A DNA stretch of 14,641 nucleotides, taken from NCBI GenBank assembly GCA_964631265.1, contig CAZVWW010000054.1:1-14641 (forward strand), read 5' to 3'. Shown here piece after piece: positions 7,002 to 14,495 of this stretch (the first letter of the stretch is position 1; every line of letters starts with the position of its first letter). A model generated the notes under the pieces. The model worked only from the letters and a program-made list of their open reading frames with translations. It had not been told where the DNA came from and made no database searches. The position numbers and the translations under genes were made by a program. Origin of the DNA: CAZVWW01 sp964631265. Lineage in GTDB: Bacteria; Thermotogota; Thermotogae; MWEM01.

Positions 7002-8405
7002 ATGAAAAAAACAATTTTTATGATTCTTGCAGTAGTCATTGTTTTCGCTTCAGCTGTTTCTGCGCAAACAACGTTCATCATCAACCCGTATCCGCCGTTC
7101 AGCTTCATGGAGGGACAGACTGCCAGGGGGCTCTCGGTTGATATCCTGAAGGCGGTCTCTGAAGAGATCGGGGTCGAGCTCAAGATGGAATACTATGAAT
7201 GGGAAGAGGCTTATGACAGACTGAAAAACGAGGAAGCTCTCGCCATGCCGACGATTCTGATGAACAGAGAGAGAAAAGAGATGTTCAAACTGGCCGGGCC
7301 GGTCAGTATTGTCAAGACCAGTCTCTTTTCACACGATAATGTCGATTTCGGGATCAATAATCTCGAAGATGCGAAGAGGGTAAACAAGATCTGCGTGGTC
7401 AGGGATTATTACTCCGAAACGGCGCTGAGAAATGAAGGGTTCGAAAACCTGGTCGTATATGACAGTCAGAGAGAGGCCTTTGATGCTTTTATGAAGAACG
7501 AGGATTGTCTCATTGCCGCCAACAACTTCAGTCTTGTCACGCTTCTGGATGAGGATACGACCCCCTCTGTTGAACTGAATGTTGAGTTTACCTTCTCGAT
7601 CGACTTGATGTATATGGCCTTTTCAGATGACGTCGAACAGTCGACAGTTGATAAATGGCAAAAGGGCCTGGATCAGATAAAAGAGAACGGAACGTTTGAA
7701 AAGATCTATCAAAAGTGGATCCCATGGGGAACTCCACCGGGGAAACAGGTCTTTTTATGCGAAGACTATCCACCGCTCACCTATGAGAATTCAGAAGGAC
7801 AGGCAACGGGATTTGTGACGGATATCGTCCGCGAGATCAACAAAAGAATGGGAAACAGAGAACCCATCATGGTCCTTGACTGGGATATGGCCTATGAGGC
7901 CGCCGTCCTTAATCCGAATGTGGTGTTGTTCAGCATTGCCCGTACCGAGGAGAGAGACCCCCTCTTCAACTGGGTCGGGCCGGTTATACAGACAGAGGCC
8001 TATCTCTATAAGAACGCAGAGTCCAACCGGGCCGTTCCCTCAATCGAATATGCCAAAAAGGTTAAACAGATCGCCACAACATCATCCTGGTGGATGGAAC
8101 AGCGGTTGAGAGAACTGGGTTTTGAGAACCTGGTCAGCTATCCGAACCCGGAGGAGTGTGTCAGAAAACTGATTGAGGGCGATGTAGAGCTCTCCATCTT
8201 TACTGATATTACGGTGAAAGGCATTGTTGAGAATGCCGGTTATGACATGAACCAACTTGAAAAAGCCCTCTTCTTTGAGGCAAGAGATGTTTACATCGCA
8301 ATTTCAAAGGGGTCGGAAGAAGATTTCATCGACCAGTTCGAGCAAACGCTTGAAACCCTTATCGAAGACGGAACATACCTGGCAATCGAAAACCGGTATT
8401 TCTGA
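7002..8405 (+). CDS. Tandem two-domain family-3 solute-binding protein
   Basis: A 467-residue exported protein with a signal peptide (cleavage likely after VSA, residue 21) and no lipobox Cys. It contains two SBP_bac_3-type (periplasmic binding) domains in a row, 22-242 and about 247-467. The internal repeat is visible in parallel motifs: YPPFSFMEG (30-38) and YPPLTYENSEG (256-266); NRERKEMFKLAGPV (88-101) and TEERDPLFNWVGPV (315-328); GFENLV at 146-151 and again at 373-378. Family-3 domains usually bind polar amino acids or related small solutes. Solitary ABC binding proteins have one such domain of about 230-260 residues. No permease or ATPase gene adjoins, so it may be an orphan receptor, a buffer, or partner to a distant transporter. 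AAGGAGG lies nine bases before the ATG. The gene has its own promoter and terminator. Confidence 0.88.
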   Translation: MKKTIFMILAVVIVFASAVSAQTTFIINPYPPFSFMEGQTARGLSVDILKAVSEEIGVELKMEYYEWEEAYDRLKNEEALAMPTILMNRERKEMFKLAGPVSIVKTSLFSHDNVDFGINNLEDAKRVNKICVVRDYYSETALRNEGFENLVVYDSQREAFDAFMKNEDCLIAANNFSLVTLLDEDTTPSVELNVEFTFSIDLMYMAFSDDVEQSTVDKWQKGLDQIKENGTFEKIYQKWIPWGTPPGKQVFLCEDYPPLTYENSEGQATGFVTDIVREINKRMGNREPIMVLDWDMAYEAAVLNPNVVLFSIARTEERDPLFNWVGPVIQTEAYLYKNAESNRAVPSIEYAKKVKQIATTSSWWMEQRLRELGFENLVSYPNPEECVRKLIEGDVELSIFTDITVKGIVENAGYDMNQLEKALFFEARDVYIAISKGSEEDFIDQFEQTLETLIEDGTYLAIENRYF

Positions 8406-8430
8406 TTAAAATCTTATTCTTTTGAATAGC

Positions 8431-8466
8431 AAAGCTCCCGGCTGTCAGTCGGGAGCTTTATTTATC
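8431..8466 (+). terminator. Intrinsic terminator after the tandem solute-binding protein
   Basis: A perfect 10-bp stem AAAGCTCCCG / CGGGAGCTTT (8431-8440 and 8450-8459) with a 9-base loop is followed by a modest T-rich tail (ATTTATC). It starts 26 bases after the stop codon at 8405. The tail is short of a strong U-tract, but the stem and position are typical. Confidence 0.75.
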
Positions 8467-8476
8467 AAAAACGTTC

Positions 8477-8508
8477 AGACGATCTCATCACTTAAAAAAG
8501 GTACATTA
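8477..8508. repeat. 32-bp direct repeat, copy 1
   Basis: An exact 32-bp sequence, beginning AGACGATCTCATCAC and ending GGTACATTA, is repeated at 8746-8777 with a 269-base period. It borders the left side of a 237-base hairpin-rich block. After this copy the sequence continues GGGCTTGCTGAATAA, which resembles terminal sequences of some insertion elements. Confidence 0.85.
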
Positions 8509-8745
8509 GGGCTTGCTGAATAACACAGGGAGACCTTTATCGGCGGCTTACCGGTAATAAAAACCAACGTTTGATGCAAGGTTTTTGAACAATAACCACG
8601 AAAAACCCTACATTCCTATTCACGGAAACAGTTAATACGTGAATCAAGCAAAGGGGATTCCTTCCTGGAAAAAAATCGGAAAACACCCTGGGGAGGGTGT
8701 TTGATTCATTATGCGCACCGACCCGGGGGAGTCGGTGCGAGACTG
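8509..8745. other. Hairpin-rich non-coding block between direct repeats
   Basis: Within 237 bases four inverted repeats follow one another: GGTTTTT/AAAAACC (8580-8586, 8601-8607), ATTCACG/CGTGAAT (8618-8624, 8638-8644), AAACACCCT/AGGGTGTTT with a GGGG loop (8681-8702), and CGCACCGAC/GTCGGTGCG with loop CCGGGGGA (8714-8739). No convincing coding sequence, ribosome-binding site or T-run terminator is present. It could be a small non-autonomous mobile or repeat element, a remnant of an insertion sequence end, or a structured RNA. No long terminal inverted repeats are seen. The whole gene-free stretch 8406-8905 otherwise holds only the terminator, the direct repeats and the upstream signals of the kinase gene. 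Confidence 0.5.
8714..8739. repeat. Perfect 9-bp hairpin with 8-nt loop CCGGGGGA, second instance
   Basis: The arms CGCACCGAC and GTCGGTGCG are exact complements around CCGGGGGA, the same loop as at 18-43. Both stems are 9 bp, start with CG, and are followed by AGA. Conservation of the loop with divergence of the stem points to selection on structure plus loop sequence. Confidence 0.6.
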
Positions 8746-8777
8746 AGACGATCTCATCACTTAAAAAAGGTACATTA
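8746..8777. repeat. 32-bp direct repeat, copy 2
   Basis: Identical to 8477-8508. This copy ends inside the palindrome at 8772-8788, whereas copy 1 lacks the second half of that palindrome. Such a pair can arise by duplication during insertion of the block between them, or by unequal recombination. Confidence 0.85.
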
Positions 8778-8788
8778 TAGTATAATGT
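8772..8788. promoter_or_regulatory. 17-bp palindrome with TATAAT, possible promoter/operator of the kinase gene
   Basis: ACATTATAGTATAATGT has exact 8-bp halves around one base and contains TATAAT (8781-8786) on the plus strand. A convincing -35 at 16-18 bases upstream is missing, so promoter function would need an activator. It lies about 120 bases before the GTG start of the kinase gene. Confidence 0.35.
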
Positions 8789-8905
8789 GAACACCGAACT
8801 TGTTTTTTTCAGAAAGATACCTTTGTTAAGCGTTCATTATACTCTCTCTTATAACGGTCAGCAGATGGCTTGTGAGTGTTTGTCTTTTTGGAAAGGAGCT
8901 TAAAA

Positions 8906-10948
8906 GTGAAAAGAAAACGTTTGATGAAAACCCTTTACTCTTGCATAGATAAAGCATTCCTGTCCGTCTCTTTTCTCATAATACTCTTTTCATTTTCAGT
9001 GTGTATAGCAAGCGACGATGTTTTAAAGGTAAGAGGTGATCATGATTATCCGCCTTTTGAATACATCAATGAGGAAGGAAATCCCGAGGGTTTTAACATC
9101 GATGTCTTTCAAGCAGTTGCGGACGTTATGTCGCTGGACTATAACATTTCGCTGGATACATGGCAAACCGTAAGAGAAGAGATAGAAACCGGTCAAGCCG
9201 ATGTCCTTCTGGGAATGTATAAATCTGAAGAGCGGGAGAAACGGGTGGATTTTTCCATTCCGCACTTCATCTCCACTTATGCTGTTTTTGTCAGAAAAGA
9301 TTCCGATATTGAATCATTAGCGGAAGTTAAAGGGAAGAAGATCGGCGCTCAGCAGGACGACATCGGTTATGATTATCTGATAGAAAACAACATAACAGAT
9401 AACATTTATACTGAAAAAACAATAGCCGGCGTCCTTGAGGCTCTTTCAGAAAACATGATCGAAGCTGCTCTGGTTTCCAGGCTCCAGGGTCTGATGATAA
9501 TCGACAAAGAAAAGATCAAAGGCGTAGAAGCGGTTGGCCCCCCAATTCTTCAAAGCAAATATTGTTTCGCGGTGACAGAGGGTAACAGCTCTCTTCTTTC
9601 AATCCTGAACGAGGGGCTTAGTATCATCAAGACTTCCGGCAGATATGATGAGATTTACAGTAAATGGTTTGAAGTCTACGAGGGGATTGATTATAGCCTC
9701 TTTATCCAATACCTTCTAATAGCTGCCATTGCCTCTGCCACCTTTCTTCTTCTCTTTGTCATATGGAACCGGATGCTGAAAAAACAGGTCCAAATCAGAA
9801 CAAAAGCACTCCGGAAGAGTGAAGAAAAACTGCGAACACTCAGTAATAACCTTCCGGGTGGTTATGTGTATCAAATTGTTGTGAAGAATGATTTAAGCGA
9901 AAGGGCTTTTACATATGTGAGTGAAGGCGTTGAAGAGGTTCATGAAGTCTCAACTCCGGAAATCATAAACGATGCCACAACGGTTTACAGACAAATTCCG
10001 GATGAAGATGCGGCACGGTTAGCTCGAATGGAGAAAGCGGCAATCAAGAAAATGAACAATCTCTCAGCTGAGTTCAGTGTACAGACACCATCGGGCAAAT
10101 TTAAGTGGCTTTTATTGAATGCGTCCCCCCGCCGTTTATCCGATGACAGTATACGCTGGGATGGCATCGCGATTGACATCTCCAACCGTAAAAAGGCGGA
10201 AGAAGAACTGTTAAAGGCAAAAGAAGCCGCTGAAAAGGCTAATCAGATAAAATCAGAGTTTCTGGCTAATGTGAACCATGAACTGAGAACGCCTTTAAAC
10301 GGAATACTTGGTTTCAGCAAATTGCTGAAAGAGACCAATCTCGACAACAACCAAAGAGAGTACAACGATTTTGTCATAACCTCCGGTGAGCATCTTCTTT
10401 CCTTAATCAACGATATTCTTGATCTGTCAAAGATAGAGGCCGGCAAGTTGGAGCTCTTTGAGGAAAAGACAGACCTGCGTCAGCTGATAAGATTCAGTAT
10501 CGATTTTATCAGATACAAAGCAGAAGAAAAGGGGATCGCCATCCAAACAACCTTTTCTGACGACCTTCCTTCATTTGTTTATTTGGATCCGCAGGCCTTG
10601 AAACAGATCATGATCAACCTCTTGAGTAACGCCGTTAAATTCACCAAACAAGGGACGATAAGCATCAGTGTATTGAAAGAGACGATCAACAGACAGGAAA
10701 GAACCGTTCAACTCCGCTTCTCCGTAAAGGATACAGGGGTGGGAATCAAAAGTGAGAACATTGAAAAGATCAAGAAGCCGTTCCGTCAGGAAGATAATTC
10801 CATTACAAGAAATTACGGGGGAACAGGGCTTGGAATAACCATCATCATCAGGATACTTGAGAAGATGAATGCCACCCTTGACATCGAAAGCGAAAAAGGA
10901 AGGGGAAGTACATTTTCGTTTACTTTGGAGGTTTCTTATGCCCCATAA
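8906..10948 (+). CDS. Membrane histidine kinase with solute-binding (Venus flytrap) sensor and PAS domain
   Basis: A 680-residue sensor kinase of BvgS/EvgS-like sensor architecture but without receiver or HPt domains. A membrane or signal helix (17-36) precedes a family-3 solute-binding domain (about 40-262; DYPPFEYINEEGNPEGFNID, then a KSEEREKRVDFSIP block). A second membrane helix (268-288) is followed by a PAS domain (about 308-428), HisKA with His458 in NVNHELRTPLNG, and an HATPase_c domain with N-box Asn571/Asn575, DTGVG (609-613) and GGTGLG (638-643). The GTG at 8906 is preferred because GAAAGGAG lies at 8891-8898; a GTG at 8876 in the same frame has no such signal. Sensor similarity to the upstream tandem binding protein suggests related amino-acid-type ligands. 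No cognate response regulator is adjacent; the convergent hybrid kinase ends 70 bases away. Confidence 0.92.
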   Translation: MKRKRLMKTLYSCIDKAFLSVSFLIILFSFSVCIASDDVLKVRGDHDYPPFEYINEEGNPEGFNIDVFQAVADVMSLDYNISLDTWQTVREEIETGQADVLLGMYKSEEREKRVDFSIPHFISTYAVFVRKDSDIESLAEVKGKKIGAQQDDIGYDYLIENNITDNIYTEKTIAGVLEALSENMIEAALVSRLQGLMIIDKEKIKGVEAVGPPILQSKYCFAVTEGNSSLLSILNEGLSIIKTSGRYDEIYSKWFEVYEGIDYSLFIQYLLIAAIASATFLLLFVIWNRMLKKQVQIRTKALRKSEEKLRTLSNNLPGGYVYQIVVKNDLSERAFTYVSEGVEEVHEVSTPEIINDATTVYRQIPDEDAARLARMEKAAIKKMNNLSAEFSVQTPSGKFKWLLLNASPRRLSDDSIRWDGIAIDISNRKKAEEELLKAKEAAEKANQIKSEFLANVNHELRTPLNGILGFSKLLKETNLDNNQREYNDFVITSGEHLLSLINDILDLSKIEAGKLELFEEKTDLRQLIRFSIDFIRYKAEEKGIAIQTTFSDDLPSFVYLDPQALKQIMINLLSNAVKFTKQGTISISVLKETINRQERTVQLRFSVKDTGVGIKSENIEKIKKPFRQEDNSITRNYGGTGLGITIIIRILEKMNATLDIESEKGRGSTFSFTLEVSYAP

Positions 10949-11018
10949 TAAAACAGGCTCTGAATCAAAGGAAGGTGTTCAAATACAACAGGCAGCCGAT
11001 CGGTTTTGGATTGTCCCC

Positions 11019-14000
11019 TTAAACAAGTTGCTTCAAGATATCAATTTCCTTTTTTATCTCTAAATACAACCCTTCCAGTTCATGAAATGCCACCGGTATC
11101 GGGCTGCCGGCATCGTTTTCGAGTTTCGTTGAAAGTTGTTGGAGGATTTCAAACCGCATGTTTGAAGCCATGCCCTTGAGCTTGTGGGCGCTCTGTTTGA
11201 TGCTTTCTCTGTCTTTTTGCTCAAAGGCCTCTGTCAATTTTTGCTCCCCTTGGTATAGGGATCGCTTACCGGTTTCAATGATTCTGTCGATGACTGATCG
11301 CCGGTTTTTCAAGATTTTGCAGAGAGCGAACTTGTTGAAATGCTGAGGAGTTGATTCGTCGGCAGGGACATCGTTTTTTATTTGCAGGCCTTTGTATTTT
11401 AAAATCGCCTGCTTAAGTGCCTCTTCGGCAACCGGCTTCGTCAGATAATCATCCATTCCCGCTTCTAAAGCCTTTTCCTTCTCCCCTTTTATAGTCGCAG
11501 CTGTTAATGCGATGATAAAGGGCGCTTCAGTTTTTTCAACTTGAGTTGCCCTTATCTGTTTTGTTGCCTCATAACCGTTCATTTCGGGCATTTGAATGTC
11601 CATGAGGATGATGTCCGGAGTGTGTTTTTTGTACTGTTTCACCGCTTCTTTCCCGTTAACTGCTTGAATGATATCTACCTCTTCGAACAGATCGTTGACA
11701 ATGATTTCAGTCAGTTCCATGTTCAGCTCATTGTCCTCTGTGATCAATACTTTCAAAGGTTTGTCTGCTGCCGATTCTATTTTCCGGTTGTTTGATTTGC
11801 TCAGCTCCCCGGCCGGCTCTCTCTCAGACGCCGGGATTTCTTCTATCGCTGCCCGTTGCAACGCAAGGGTAAAACTGAAAGTGGTTCCCACCCCCACCTC
11901 ACTCTCGAGTTCCAGTCTGCTTCCCATCATCTCAAGCAGTTTGTTGGAGATGTTGAGCCCTAAACCTGTGCCACCGAATCGTTTGGTGGTGGAGGGATCC
12001 GCTTGAGAAAAGGACTCGAAAATCTTTTCTCTGGCTTTCTCATCAATGCCGATGCCTGTATCCCTTACTGAGAAGGTGATTAACGCTTTTTTTGTCTCTT
12101 CGTTGAAACCTTTCCGTTCAACTGTCACCTCAATTAACCCATCTTCGGTAAACTTAACGGCATTACTGAGAAGATTGATGATAATCTGCCGTAAGCGGAC
12201 AGCATCAACAGTTGCAAAACGCGGGATCGCCCCTTTCCGGGTAAGTAGCACCTCGATATTACGTTCTCCGGCTTTCGGGCTGATCACTTTTATGGTGTTT
12301 TCAAGCAACTCCTCGATATTGGTGGGTTCGGGATTCAATTCCAGTTTCCCGCTTTCAATCTTTGAGAAATCAAGTATATCGTTGATAATCTCCAACAGGG
12401 AATTGGCAGATATATCGATGTTTTCCAGATACCGCAATTGGGTATCGTCGAGCTCCGTCTTTTTGAGCGTGTTGGCAAATCCGATAACCCCGTTCAAAGG
12501 GGTCCGGATCTCGTGACTCATATGTGCCAGAAACTCACTCTTGGCTTTGCTCGCTTCCTGTGCCTTGATTTCAGCTTCTTTCAGCTTTGTGATATCGACA
12601 GCATATTGGACGGCACCGATAACCTCGTTTTTTCTTCCTCTCAATGGTGAGACCAATATTTTTAATGATTTCCCGGTTGTTTGCTGCAACGGAGTGTTTG
12701 AGGTACTTTCCCTGATAACTGTTTTTCCTGTACTCAGGGCTTTGTATATCGCACAATCCGGCGACGGTTTGCTTTGTTTCGTCAAGATGTCACTGCATTT
12801 CTTTCCGATAATATCTGTTTGGCCTCTTTGATTGTCCCGGATTATTGATAAAAAATTATTGTTGGCAACCATTATTTTGAAATCTTTGTCAACCACAAAG
12901 AGATACCCGGGCAGATTGTTGATGATTGAGTTTAAAAGATTGCGATTTCTACGTAAGGCCTCCGAGGCCTCTTTTTTTTCAGTGATATCCTGAGAGAGTT
13001 TGACATAATTCACAATCCGACCCTTTTTGTCAAAAACAGGGGAGACGAGTGCTTCCTCCCAATACAGCTCTCCATTCTTTCGCCTGTTATGAAAAACACC
13101 TGTCCATTCAAGGCCGTTTGTGATCGTTTCCCACAGTTCTCTGTAGAACCGGTCGGAGTAATCTCCCGACTTTAAGATTCTTGGATTCCTGCCTTTGACT
13201 TCTTCGAATGAATAACCGGTTATCTCCTGGAATTTTTTGTTGACATATTCGAGTTTTCCGTCCAAATCTGTTATCGCAACGATCGAAGGTCCCTGTTCTA
13301 CAGCGGTATAAAGTTTTCTGAGCTCTCTTTCCCTTTGTCTGGCTTGAGTAATATCCCTTAAAGAGCCCAGTATCAGGCCTTTTTTTGCATCAACTAATGA
13401 GGTATTGATTGAGGCAGTGATAAGCGTTCCATCCTTTTTCTTGACTTGCACTTCAATCTTATTGGTTTGATGAGGATTGATCTTTTGCAGTGTTTTTTTG
13501 ATGTAATCTTGTTCAGATTCAGGGGAAAGGTCTTTGATGTTCATTGATTTCAACTCTCCGGAACTGTAACCAAGGATTTCGATTGCATTTTCATTCACAT
13601 CCAGAATCCAACCCTCCTGATCATGTATAAACAAGGCGTCGCTGGAATGTTCAAACAGCATCTTATACTTTTCCGAAAGGTTTTTATACTGCTTGAGCTG
13701 CTTCTTTTCCTCTGTTATATCCGTTATAAAAACAGTGAAATAATCCTCTTCGATTGAAAATAACTCGATTTTTACATTCTTATTCAATTTATTCATGTGT
13801 TGCTCGAAGACTTCTTTTTTATCTTTTAAAGCGAGTTCATAAAAAAAGCGAACCCATTCATCCAGATTACGCTTAAAATAGTGGAATACTTGCGTAAAAC
13901 GTTCATTGATGATTTCTTTTTGCGGGATACCGGTTATTTCTAAAAAAGCAGGATTGGCATCAACGAACTTCAAATCCTGCGGGTTCCCTTTCTTGTCATA

Positions 14001-14078
14001 GATGAATTTTAGCCGTGCAAAGCCGGTTGAGGTGTGTGTCATTATCAGTTCCATATTATTCATTTCGATGTTCATCAT
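11019..14078 (-). CDS. Cytosolic hybrid histidine kinase: four PAS, HisKA, HATPase, receiver, HPt
   Basis: A large soluble signalling protein without signal peptide or membrane helix. Residue numbers count from the most upstream in-frame GTG (14096, 1025 residues). PAS-type domains lie at about 15-130, 140-255, 260-375 and 385-505. HisKA has His528 in HMSHEIRTPLNG. HATPase_c has N-box Asn641/Asn645, DTGIG (679-683) and GGTGLG (708-713). The receiver (781-900) has acidic residues Glu787/Asp788, phospho-acceptor Asp833 in LMDIQMPEMNG and Lys887. A C-terminal HPt has His971 in SAHKLKGMASN. This supports a full His-Asp-His relay that must pass phosphate to a separate regulator. ATG codons at 14078 and 14075 are better starts because GGGGGA lies just upstream of them; I chose 14078. 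Promoter at 14176-14204. Confidence 0.93.
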   Translation of the reverse strand: MMNIEMNNMELIMTHTSTGFARLKFIYDKKGNPQDLKFVDANPAFLEITGIPQKEIINERFTQVFHYFKRNLDEWVRFFYELALKDKKEVFEQHMNKLNKNVKIELFSIEEDYFTVFITDITEEKKQLKQYKNLSEKYKMLFEHSSDALFIHDQEGWILDVNENAIEILGYSSGELKSMNIKDLSPESEQDYIKKTLQKINPHQTNKIEVQVKKKDGTLITASINTSLVDAKKGLILGSLRDITQARQRERELRKLYTAVEQGPSIVAITDLDGKLEYVNKKFQEITGYSFEEVKGRNPRILKSGDYSDRFYRELWETITNGLEWTGVFHNRRKNGELYWEEALVSPVFDKKGRIVNYVKLSQDITEKKEASEALRRNRNLLNSIINNLPGYLFVVDKDFKIMVANNNFLSIIRDNQRGQTDIIGKKCSDILTKQSKPSPDCAIYKALSTGKTVIRESTSNTPLQQTTGKSLKILVSPLRGRKNEVIGAVQYAVDITKLKEAEIKAQEASKAKSEFLAHMSHEIRTPLNGVIGFANTLKKTELDDTQLRYLENIDISANSLLEIINDILDFSKIESGKLELNPEPTNIEELLENTIKVISPKAGERNIEVLLTRKGAIPRFATVDAVRLRQIIINLLSNAVKFTEDGLIEVTVERKGFNEETKKALITFSVRDTGIGIDEKAREKIFESFSQADPSTTKRFGGTGLGLNISNKLLEMMGSRLELESEVGVGTTFSFTLALQRAAIEEIPASEREPAGELSKSNNRKIESAADKPLKVLITEDNELNMELTEIIVNDLFEEVDIIQAVNGKEAVKQYKKHTPDIILMDIQMPEMNGYEATKQIRATQVEKTEAPFIIALTAATIKGEKEKALEAGMDDYLTKPVAEEALKQAILKYKGLQIKNDVPADESTPQHFNKFALCKILKNRRSVIDRIIETGKRSLYQGEQKLTEAFEQKDRESIKQSAHKLKGMASNMRFEILQQLSTKLENDAGSPIPVAFHELEGLYLEIKKEIDILKQLV

Positions 14079-14175
14079 GAATTCCCCCAAAAGCACATTA
14101 AAGCAACTATGTAACCAATGACACAGCTGTCTTTCAAATGATTATAATAGTGAGTAATGATAGTTCGTTATCACA

Positions 14176-14204
14176 ATTATACATGAATAAATTTTCCTTT
14201 TCAA
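14176..14204 (-). promoter_or_regulatory. Promoter of the hybrid kinase gene
   Basis: On the minus strand TTGAAA (14199-14204) and a perfect TATAAT (14176-14181) are spaced by exactly 17 bases. The start would be about 14169, giving a leader of about 90 bases. This is the strongest promoter match in the window. Confidence 0.75.
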
Positions 14205-14231
14205 GCGGAAATAAAAAAGGCCTCGATGATA

Positions 14232-14240
14232 TGATATAAT
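14232..14240 (+). promoter_or_regulatory. Extended -10 promoter of the leader/ABC transcript
   Basis: TGATATAAT matches the extended -10 TGnTATAAT with a perfect hexamer at 14235-14240; no good -35 lies 17 bases upstream. Transcription would begin near 14247, giving a leader of about 250 bases before the ABC gene. Another, weaker option is ATGACA-19-TATAAT at 14118-14148. Confidence 0.45.
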
Positions 14241-14307
14241 AAACCGGTTATTTGAAGAAGCGTATCAGCTAAATACCAATATCTTATGCATAAATGGAGG
14301 AAAGAAC

Positions 14308-14343
14308 ATGTTCATCAGAAATGATCAAATGTCCGTTAATTGA
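14308..14343 (+). CDS. Possible 11-residue leader peptide
   Basis: The reading frame MFIRNDQMSVN has a strong ribosome-binding site (GGAGG at 14296-14300) seven bases before its ATG, and ends 55 bases before a terminator. Part of its coding sequence (AATGATCA, 14320-14327) is exactly complementary to TGATCATT (14349-14356) just after the stop. Together with the downstream structures this looks like an attenuation leader. It could also be a chance frame or a decayed copy of a gene start, since MFIR resembles MLFIR of the ABC gene. Confidence 0.4.
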   Translation: MFIRNDQMSVN

Positions 14344-14357
14344 ATATCTGATCATTG

Positions 14358-14423
14358 CAGCATAACAGAATAATCAACTACAACTCTTAATATAGTGCAA
14401 AAAGGGCTTCAGCGATTATGCTG
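14358..14423 (+). promoter_or_regulatory. Candidate antiterminator pairing
   Basis: CAGCATAA (14358-14365) is exactly complementary to TTATGCTG (14416-14423), which covers the loop and the first bases of the right arm of the terminator. Formation of this 8-bp helix would break the terminator. The competing left segment starts just after the leader peptide hairpin (14320-14356), so ribosome position could bias the choice. Confidence 0.4.
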
Positions 14424-14439
14424 GAGCCTTTTTGTTTTT
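14399..14439 (+). terminator. Intrinsic terminator in the leader of the ABC gene
   Basis: AAAAAGGGCTTCAGC and GCTGGAGCCTTTTT form a long stem with one bulge and a G-T pair around loop GATTAT, followed by TTTTTGTTTTT. It lies between the leader frame and the ABC ATPase start, where it could end a small RNA or act as an attenuator. No other plus-strand gene lies upstream that needs it. Confidence 0.75.
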
Positions 14440-14495
14440 CACCCTTTCTTGCTGCAATGAAATGGCAGTCAAAGCAAAAAAGAGGTGATAAACAG

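Noticed and set aside
8681..8702. Hairpin AAACACCCT-GGGG-AGGGTGTTT as terminator
   Set aside because: Only three T follow the stem on the plus strand and no gene ends near it; the gene upstream already has a terminator at 8431.
8477..8777. CRISPR-like repeat pair
   Set aside because: Only two copies with a 237-base gap and no further units; the block between is full of palindromes, unlike a spacer.
8537..8794. Open frame of 85 codons on the minus strand in the gap before the membrane kinase gene
   Set aside because: It runs through the hairpins and into a direct repeat, has no ribosome-binding site, and its translation looks low-complexity without any domain. It may be a relic of an element but is not supported as a gene.
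8876..8905. Upstream GTG start for the membrane kinase
   Set aside because: No Shine-Dalgarno precedes it, while GAAAGGAG sits inside this stretch at the right distance for the GTG at 8906.
10949..11018. Terminator between the convergent kinase genes
   Set aside because: The 70-base gap contains only the short palindrome CCGATCGG and no stem followed by a T-run on either strand.
14308..14343. Leader frame as a pseudogene start of a duplicated ABC gene
   Set aside because: The likeness is limited to MFIR versus MLFIR and a following Asp; the bases outside this do not align, so duplication is not supported.
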